Below, piece after piece: positions 58,286-64,000 of a stretch of DNA of 64,000 nucleotides. The stretch is from Dactylorhiza incarnata (lineage: Eukaryota; Streptophyta; Magnoliopsida; Asparagales; Orchidaceae): positions 806,001-870,000 of the forward strand of contig JAWHQI010000264.1 in assembly GCA_033032865.1 (NCBI GenBank). Direction: 5' to 3'. The notes below the pieces were generated by a model. It did not search any database. It had not been told where the DNA came from and was given only the letters and a program-made list of their open reading frames with translations. How positions within the stretch are numbered: position 1 is the stretch's first letter; every line of letters starts with the position of its first letter. Made by a program: the position numbers and the translations under genes.

Positions 58286-58334
58286 CCGCCAAATGGGTAC
58301 GAAAATGGGCGAAAATGGGCGAAAATGGGCGAAA
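58286..58334 (-). promoter_or_regulatory. four E2F-like sites upstream of the ASPM-type gene
   Basis: Minus-strand TTTGGCGG (58286-58293) and three TTTCGCCC sites (58307-58314, 58317-58324, 58327-58334) fit the E2F consensus WTTSSCSS. The last three are spaced exactly 10 bp apart, one helical turn. They lie 155-203 bp before the start codon of a gene expected to be mitosis-linked. Confidence 0.45.
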
Positions 58335-58488
58335 ATGGACCAGAAATCCAGAAGAGGCTTATCGATATGTAATGACTAAAATAGCCCTGCAATTCAAACT
58401 CACTTTCTGTACGAATTCCCGCCCACCATAATCTAAACCACACGCCGTAGTCCCATTCTTTCACCCAGCTCGCCCCAGTTGCTGTTTC

Positions 58489-59208
58489 ATGGATCGCCGC
58501 CGTTGGCCAGAGCGAGACTCCGCCGCTTCCCCTCAGCCGCCTCTCTCGACCCCTTCCCACTTACTTTGCGACGTATCCAACCTGAAGACACCCAGACTGT
58601 ACTCAAAGAACCCTAACCCTAATCTCACATCTCCTTCCCCGCTTTTCTTTACCGCTTCCAAGAAGACGCCATATTCATCCTACTCCACCCCGGTTACCTC
58701 GACGTCGAAATCCACCTTCCGGAATCGTAATTCAATAGCTACAGCCCCCGCTTCCCGTTCAAAAGCGGCACGAAGGCTAAAAGCACTCGAGCTTGAGCAG
58801 TCCCGCTCGGCACGGAAGGCTCATGTCCGTCGTGAAAAGGCGTTGGGATCCCTCGCTAGGTCTCTCACAGCCTGGATCAATTTCCTGTTACAGAATCCCA
58901 AGGCCTGCGGCTGTAAGGTCGGATCTTCTGCGGTTGATTACCAGCAATCAGGTTCGTCCTCAAAAGGAAAGCGCAGGAGCTTGGATGGCGAGGCCATCTA
59001 CATCTGCGGGAAATTGAGAAGCCCAAAGCGCCAGAGAGCAGCAACTGATTCGGATGTGAACTTATCATTGATGAAGCCGGCAGTGTCTTTACTGGAGAAA
59101 TCACTTTGCAATGTATGCAGCTTGGAGGATATGCGTGAGAGGATGATGATTCATATGAGCAGGAAAAGTTGCAATGAAGTTTTATTGATTATGTCCCAAG
59201 TTTGCAAG
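58489..59208 (+). CDS. ASPM-like: plant ASPM (abnormal spindle-like) protein, exon 1
   Basis: Exon of 240 codons from ATG 58489 to a GTTAGT donor at 59209, phase 0. The N-terminal text has DVSNLKTPR and FFTASKKTP, basic Ser/Thr-Pro-rich blocks found at the start of plant homologues of abnormal spindle-like microcephaly-associated protein. Next comes SRSKAARRLKALELEQSRSA and SLARSLTAWINFLLQNPKAC, conserved in these proteins. The animal homologues act at spindle poles; the plant protein is expected to have calponin-homology and IQ motifs in later exons. None of those exons is recognisable up to 64000, so the gene either continues beyond the window or is truncated. Identification is from memory of family motifs. 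Confidence 0.78.
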
Positions 59209-59210
59209 GT

Positions 59211-59600
59211 TAGTTGATCTTTTCTTTCCAAGTTTGAACAATAATAGAATCTCTTAGGTTCCATTGGAAGGCATTTAAATTGCAGACATTAATTTTTGAT
59301 CAATCCTAATTCTCACAAGAATTAAAATTGATCTTAATTTCAGTTAGAGAACAAATTTCAGTATATAGAATTAGATTGTTAATTCTGTTGTTCAGTTGCA
59401 TAAAAAAAATTTAGTCATATAAATAATTTAAATTGCATATAATATACATTAGAAAGTATATAAATAATAAATTACACAAAATATAAATTATTCCCTTCAC
59501 CAAAAACTAGCTAAAGTTCATAACAAGATACTATAAACATTATACTAATCATCGAGATGTACGCATAGCAAAGTCTTTCTTCCTACAATCAAACGATATC
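59211..59600. other. intron 1 or 3' flank of the ASPM-type gene
   Basis: AT-rich, no ORF of note; begins with the donor. Confidence 0.5.
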
Positions 59601-59620
59601 TTTAAAATCTCAAACTTTCT

Positions 59621-60040
59621 CTAATAAGCGGCAAGCAGAGCAATATATTTTATTAGCTCGTATTTGGAAAGTTTGGACTTCCTGCCAAGGGCTTCATAAA
59701 TTCTACCAGCTTTTATTAGTGGAGATGGAGCTTGAAAAACCGTGGGACTTTTAAGTGATTGATTCACACTTTTGACAATCGAAGACAGTTTCTGCAAGAG
59801 CATCAATTGTAGGTGCTCTTTTCTCATACAGACTTACATAGAACGAGAAATGACCTCTTGCTAATACGCAATTGATTGAAACAATGTATCTCCGCTCCAT
59901 TATATAATGGCCTCGAAAGTGTCCCCCATAAGACATAATTTTTGTCAAAATCAATGAGTTCTCTGGATATACTATAATTCATTATGACTTCAGAGGATGC
60001 AATAAGAACTGGTACAATTTTAACCTTCTTCATTAACAAC
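59621..60040 (-). pseudogene. possible HARBI1-like nuclease N-terminal relic
   Basis: Minus-strand frames contain 'CFNQLRISKRSFLVLCKSV' and then, in another frame, 'YEKRAPTIDALAET'. This resembles the '..QLRM...F..LC..L..' region near the N-terminus of plant PIF/Harbinger transposase-derived nucleases. Two frames are needed. No catalytic DDE part is seen. Weak call. Confidence 0.35.
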
Positions 60041-60299
60041 TTTTTTTACATATATTTATCCGTGTTATCTCGTTCATCCAACATTTAAAACATGATTTGT
60101 TAACTAATAAATCAATAATGTATCCCAAAACCTTATCTCCATAAAGACACTAACAATGCTTTATAAATCACATACAAAGAAATAACATGGAAGGGGAATG
60201 AGAGAATTGCAAGACAAGAACACATTATGCCAATTTGGTAAGTCATTTAATTTAAACATCACATATACATTTTTTCTCAACAAACAAATAAATCATACT

Positions 60300-60368
60300 T
60301 CCCCCGCCCATACCCCCAATGATTGGGGACTATATGGGTTCTGTTGTTGTTGTTGTTGTTGTTGTTGT
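60300..60368 (+). mobile_element. 5'-truncated non-LTR retroposon tail with (GTT)n and 18-bp TSD
   Basis: About 69 bp reading 'CCCCCAATGATTGGGGACTA', 'TATGGGTTCTG' then (TTG)8, like the 3' ends of plant RTE-clade LINEs and their SINEs. It is flanked by a perfect 18-bp duplication AAACAAATAAATCATACT (60282-60299 and 60369-60386), proof of target-primed insertion. Confidence 0.8.
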
Positions 60369-60419
60369 AAACAAATAAATCATACTAGGTCAAGGAAAGG
60401 TACCAGGTAGCCGGAAATA

Positions 60420-62083
60420 CCTCCAAGATCACATGAGCAGCTAACGGAGTCGACAAATCTGGATGGCGAGGGTTAGTGCTCCAGGCGGAGGAGGTCGTCG
60501 CAGCCAATTCACAGCTATCGTTGACTCTCATAGAAGAATGAGGACGAGAGTACAAAATTTTCTTAACTGACTCCTAAATCGACTCTGAGGCCGGTCCTGA
60601 GAGCAAGGTCGAGGTTGATGGAAAATAGACCGATCATTTAGTCTATGTTCTTCAACACAATTTGTTGACCCCTAGGCCACCCGTTGAAGATGGGTCGTCA
60701 TGAAACAATATTTTCCGTAAGATCGCTCACATCTAAAGGCAATTTTGTTACATCGTCATCGATAGAGGTAGTATGGAGTGAGCGCTGGTTGAAGAATTGA
60801 TGCAACCTGAGTCACATCTTTATGTTATTTTTACGTATTTTTATTTGCATTTGTATCGCGCGTGTTTCTTTTATTTTCGTGCTTGTTTTTTTTTTTATTT
60901 CGCACATGCTATTAGCGCGCTTATGTCATGTATCACGCTCGCGCACCCTAGTTCGGCTTATTGATGTGACCGATCAATGAGCAATGAAAAAGTCCGTCAA
61001 ATTAGGCTAAGTGATAAAGTAGGGCAAGCTTTGAAATTATAAATTTTTTTAATTGTAATTTCAGATATTATAATTAAATATGGATATTTTAATTTTTGAA
61101 ATTTAATTTTGAATTAATGGAGATTATTAATGAAAAGAAATACTAACCATAAATGCCCAACCGATAGCCTCTCTCTTGCAAAGTTGATGCGTTCCTGCTC
61201 CCAGACGCCCCCTCGCCGGAACTAGCCACCGCCGGCCGGCTCCACCTGTGGCTCCGACAACCGTTCCCCCACCTTACTCCGGTGAGGACGATGCCCCCTA
61301 GTGTTCGGGACCTGTTTCCAGCTGACTGTTCACCTTTCGATCGCTGTTTCTCCATCGTTCAGCCTTCCACCACTAACAATCAGCCCCCCTCCGTCTCCCA
61401 ATCATCCGCAACTCTTCTCTGTTGAAGTCAAACCACCTCCCGGTCCTTCCAATCTGAAATCAGCTGAGGAGATCGGCAGAAACTTGTTGTTTCCGCACTC
61501 TACCTGAGGTATACCTCCGCCACTCTCTTGCTTGAAAGGTGTTGGACTAATTTACTAATATTAATTTGACCTTAAATTCAGAGCTTGCTTAAAACTATCA
61601 TTTCATGTTTGTCGTTATTTTGAAAATGTTGTTGCTTTCCTTTCGCTAAAATGTCCGTGGATTATTTATCTCATAATGCGGAATGCACACAAATGTTTAG
61701 CCTTTAAGAGCTTATGTGAATCCTAGATCGGTTATCGCTAGATAAAACTCGTGAAATTTTGAGAAGCGCAGCTTAATTTAATTTGTTTTCAAATTTTATT
61801 TTTTACAATTAATCCATTGATTTTGGAATACATCAAAAATTCTCTCAGTGTTGAGTGATCGTTGATGAAATTTTGGAGCACTAGTTGACGAAAGCTTTGG
61901 GCACTGGCCGACAAAAAATTTCTACATTTTTGCTTAGCTATATCTGCTAAAAATATTCTGCTCAAAATAAATCTTCATGGCGGATGAAATATGCTCGATG
62001 GTTGATGAATGTTGGTCGACGGAAATAATACTGCTTGACCAAGAACTTGAACATTCTTCAACTAGAAAAATCTTTTCGACGAA
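60420..62083. other. no convincing gene
   Basis: 61140-61510 is GC-rich with a 68-codon Pro/Ser-rich frame and looks like a leader sequence. No family recognised. Confidence 0.4.
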
Positions 62084-62285
62084 GGCCCTGTTTGGGGAGT
62101 CTTCTCCCACAGGAGGCGGAAAGGAGGCGGGCCGCAACGCCAGGCTGGAGCCTCCGACTCCAATTGGAACGGAGTGCTTCGGCGCGGTGGCAGATAGGAC
62201 CAAACGCCGGCGTGACCGTTTGGGTCGCCTCCATCTTGCCTCCGTTGCTGCCGTGTCAGAGCCTAAACGGCGCCCCAAACATGGC
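62084..62285. mobile_element. possible GC-rich MITE
   Basis: Ends GGCCCTGTTTGGGG and complement GGCCATGTTTGGGG form 14-bp TIRs with one mismatch around about 200 bp of GC-rich sequence in an AT-rich setting. 'GGCCxTGTTTGG' starts are typical of Tourist-like MITEs. No clear target duplication. Confidence 0.5.
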
Positions 62286-64000
62286 CTAAGTCTATAACCG
62301 ACTAACAAACTCAATAAAGGTGAATTACTTAACTAATGAGAATCCAAAAATTGCATGACCAATATTTAGCTCATAGAATAAAATACATAAAAAGATACAA
62401 GGCTATACCACTGTCTTAACATCAACATAAAATTGTTATTGTTCTTATCAAATCAAATGAGGTTTTCTCAACTATCTCAATAGACATGAAATATAAAAAA
62501 TTGGACACGAGAGGTGTAGTTCTCGGGTCTCGAACAAAATCTTTAGTTTAGGATGATCATGCATGGCCATCCGTATGCGTCCAAGACCTTGATTAAAAAT
62601 AAAATTCCATAGTGCTAAGGTACACGTGAAGACTCCCTCAAAGTCAGAAGTCCTCTACATGATTAATAGAGAAGTCCTACACTCGTATTGAACACCTTTG
62701 AATATAGGTAGCCATCAACGTCTTTTGGAGAATATTTGGAATTCTTGCTTTTCCCTGAGAAGGATCCCGAGATCTCTCCTATAAACATTTTCTATAGAAG
62801 AGTTCTCTTCTAAATTTTTGCTTACAAAGAAGAAGAGTGACGCAGGATGGTCCAATGATGAATGATCACTAAATGCAACAATATGAATCCGACGATTTTA
62901 ACTTGTAATAATAATCTGTTTTATAAATAAAAAGATAAGCTATGTCACCATAGATAAAGCTTACAAATAAGGAGATTCGTGAAGTTGTTTAAATGTAAGA
63001 GTGCTCGTAATCAAATAATCTCAAGTAAATGAGAACATGCAATATTTTTCAAATAAATATGTCAACAAAGATTACTAATAGACACCTCAAGTAGAGAATG
63101 AACACACAAATCAACACAAAATAACTGACAACCGCTTTAAGACTTACACAACTAATTAGTGAAGGGCTTGTTGGGTTTTCGATAATCGTCAAGGGCTGGA
63201 AAGAGGGCGAAGGACTGAGTGAGGGCCCCAGGGGAAACTTGAAATGCTGGAGCTGGACTGCAACGGGGCTGATTGTCTGTGGACCGCAACAGGCAGGGTT
63301 CAAATGGCTGCTCTAAAAATCAGGGTGACTGTAAAACAGTAGAGGCATGATGTATGTGCTCCCCGGTATTGATTTCCAGAACTTGATGAGTGTTCTGGAG
63401 GCTTAGAGGTGCGGGGGCAGTGATTTTAGTTTGCTGGAGAGGATCATTAGCAGCTGGGCATGCTTTGGGAAGCTCCTGGACAACAACAGGTGATTCCCGG
63501 GGCTGGCATGAGGTTTCCCTGGTGGTTGGAGTAGAGATGGAGGGGATCTAGGTGGTGGGAGTGAGGCTGGGAATGTTGCAAGGAGCTGGCAGCACACAAG
63601 ATAGAAAAGGGAATGGAATGGGGGCACTCCTGGTCGGCCACAGGGGGTTTCCAGGCAGCAGCTGTTGTGATTTGCTGTGGACGGCTGTAAGGATGAACTG
63701 TGGGGCTCGGCTGGTGAGGAGTGGGGCTGGTTGTGGGGAGTTCTGCCCGACTGCTGACAGGAGGGATTTGGGAGTGGGCTCGACAGCGAGAGTGGTTCCA
63801 CGAGAGGAATTGGGTTGCTGCTGGAAGGGGGTGTGGAGGGGCTCAGTGTGGGCTGGGATTGTGATGAGGAGTTGCCGACTACTGGAATTGGAGCTGTGGG
63901 GCTCAGTTAGGAGTTGAGGGTGGTGAATCCACGTGAGGGAGTTGGAGAATTGAGGGGGACGTGGGGAAATTTGAAGGAAGGGAAGAAATTTAGGAGGTTA
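62286..64000. other. no convincing gene
   Basis: 62286-63150 is AT-rich. 63400-64000 is G-rich on the plus strand, with overlapping low-complexity frames up to 132 codons and no recognisable domain. Confidence 0.4.

Noticed and set aside
63403..63801. A 132-codon minus-strand frame rich in Pro/Ser
   Set aside because: Low-complexity composition and overlapping frames on both strands; no domain and no splice context.

Overview
Nuclear genomic DNA of a flowering plant. Three plant-type host genes with spliceosomal introns and many plant LTR retrotransposons, SINEs and MITEs support this. The FAX-like and DTW genes start GC-rich and become AT-rich, which weakly suggests a monocot. No prokaryotic, organellar or CRISPR feature is present. 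Most of the window is nested transposable elements, so most long open frames are transposon proteins or low-complexity shadows.

Layout. (1) 2231-20327, minus: a complete three-exon FAX/TMEM14-type membrane protein gene (119 aa). Its 2.8-kb intron 2 holds a truncated Ty3/gypsy 5' end. Its 15-kb intron 1 holds a decayed Ty1/copia relic, a gag-only gypsy element nested in that relic, and a complete Ty1/copia element (14312-19719). (2) 20526-26509: short palindromic TIR elements and a 3-kb fold-back region with two GC-rich arrays. (3) 26651-27769, plus: an intact single-exon DTW-domain gene (predicted tRNA acp3U transferase). (4) 29162-31346, minus: a young gag-only gypsy element. (5) 31352-36250: mostly non-coding, with a 0.5-kb direct duplication, an orphan terminal exon and the start of a pectin methylesterase (PME) pseudogene. 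(6) 36257-45097: a second, younger Ty1/copia element inserted in the PME pseudogene; its own 3' LTR is split by a 3-kb insertion carrying two arrays of 22-bp palindromic repeats. (7) 48139-58118: a 10-kb TIR-bounded composite. A Mutator-like element that captured leucine-rich-repeat sequence was later hit by a 9.1-kb Tat-type Ty3/gypsy element with 1.8-1.9-kb LTRs. (8) 58489 onward, plus: exon 1 of a plant ASPM-type (abnormal spindle) gene preceded by E2F-like sites at 10-bp spacing; its intron or 3' flank fills the rest of the window.

The host genes are functionally unrelated. The main story is the insertion history: five LTR elements and several TIR elements have boundaries and target-site duplications readable directly from the sequence, so order of insertion can be inferred. 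The two copia elements carry complementary active-site lesions (protease in one, reverse transcriptase in the other).
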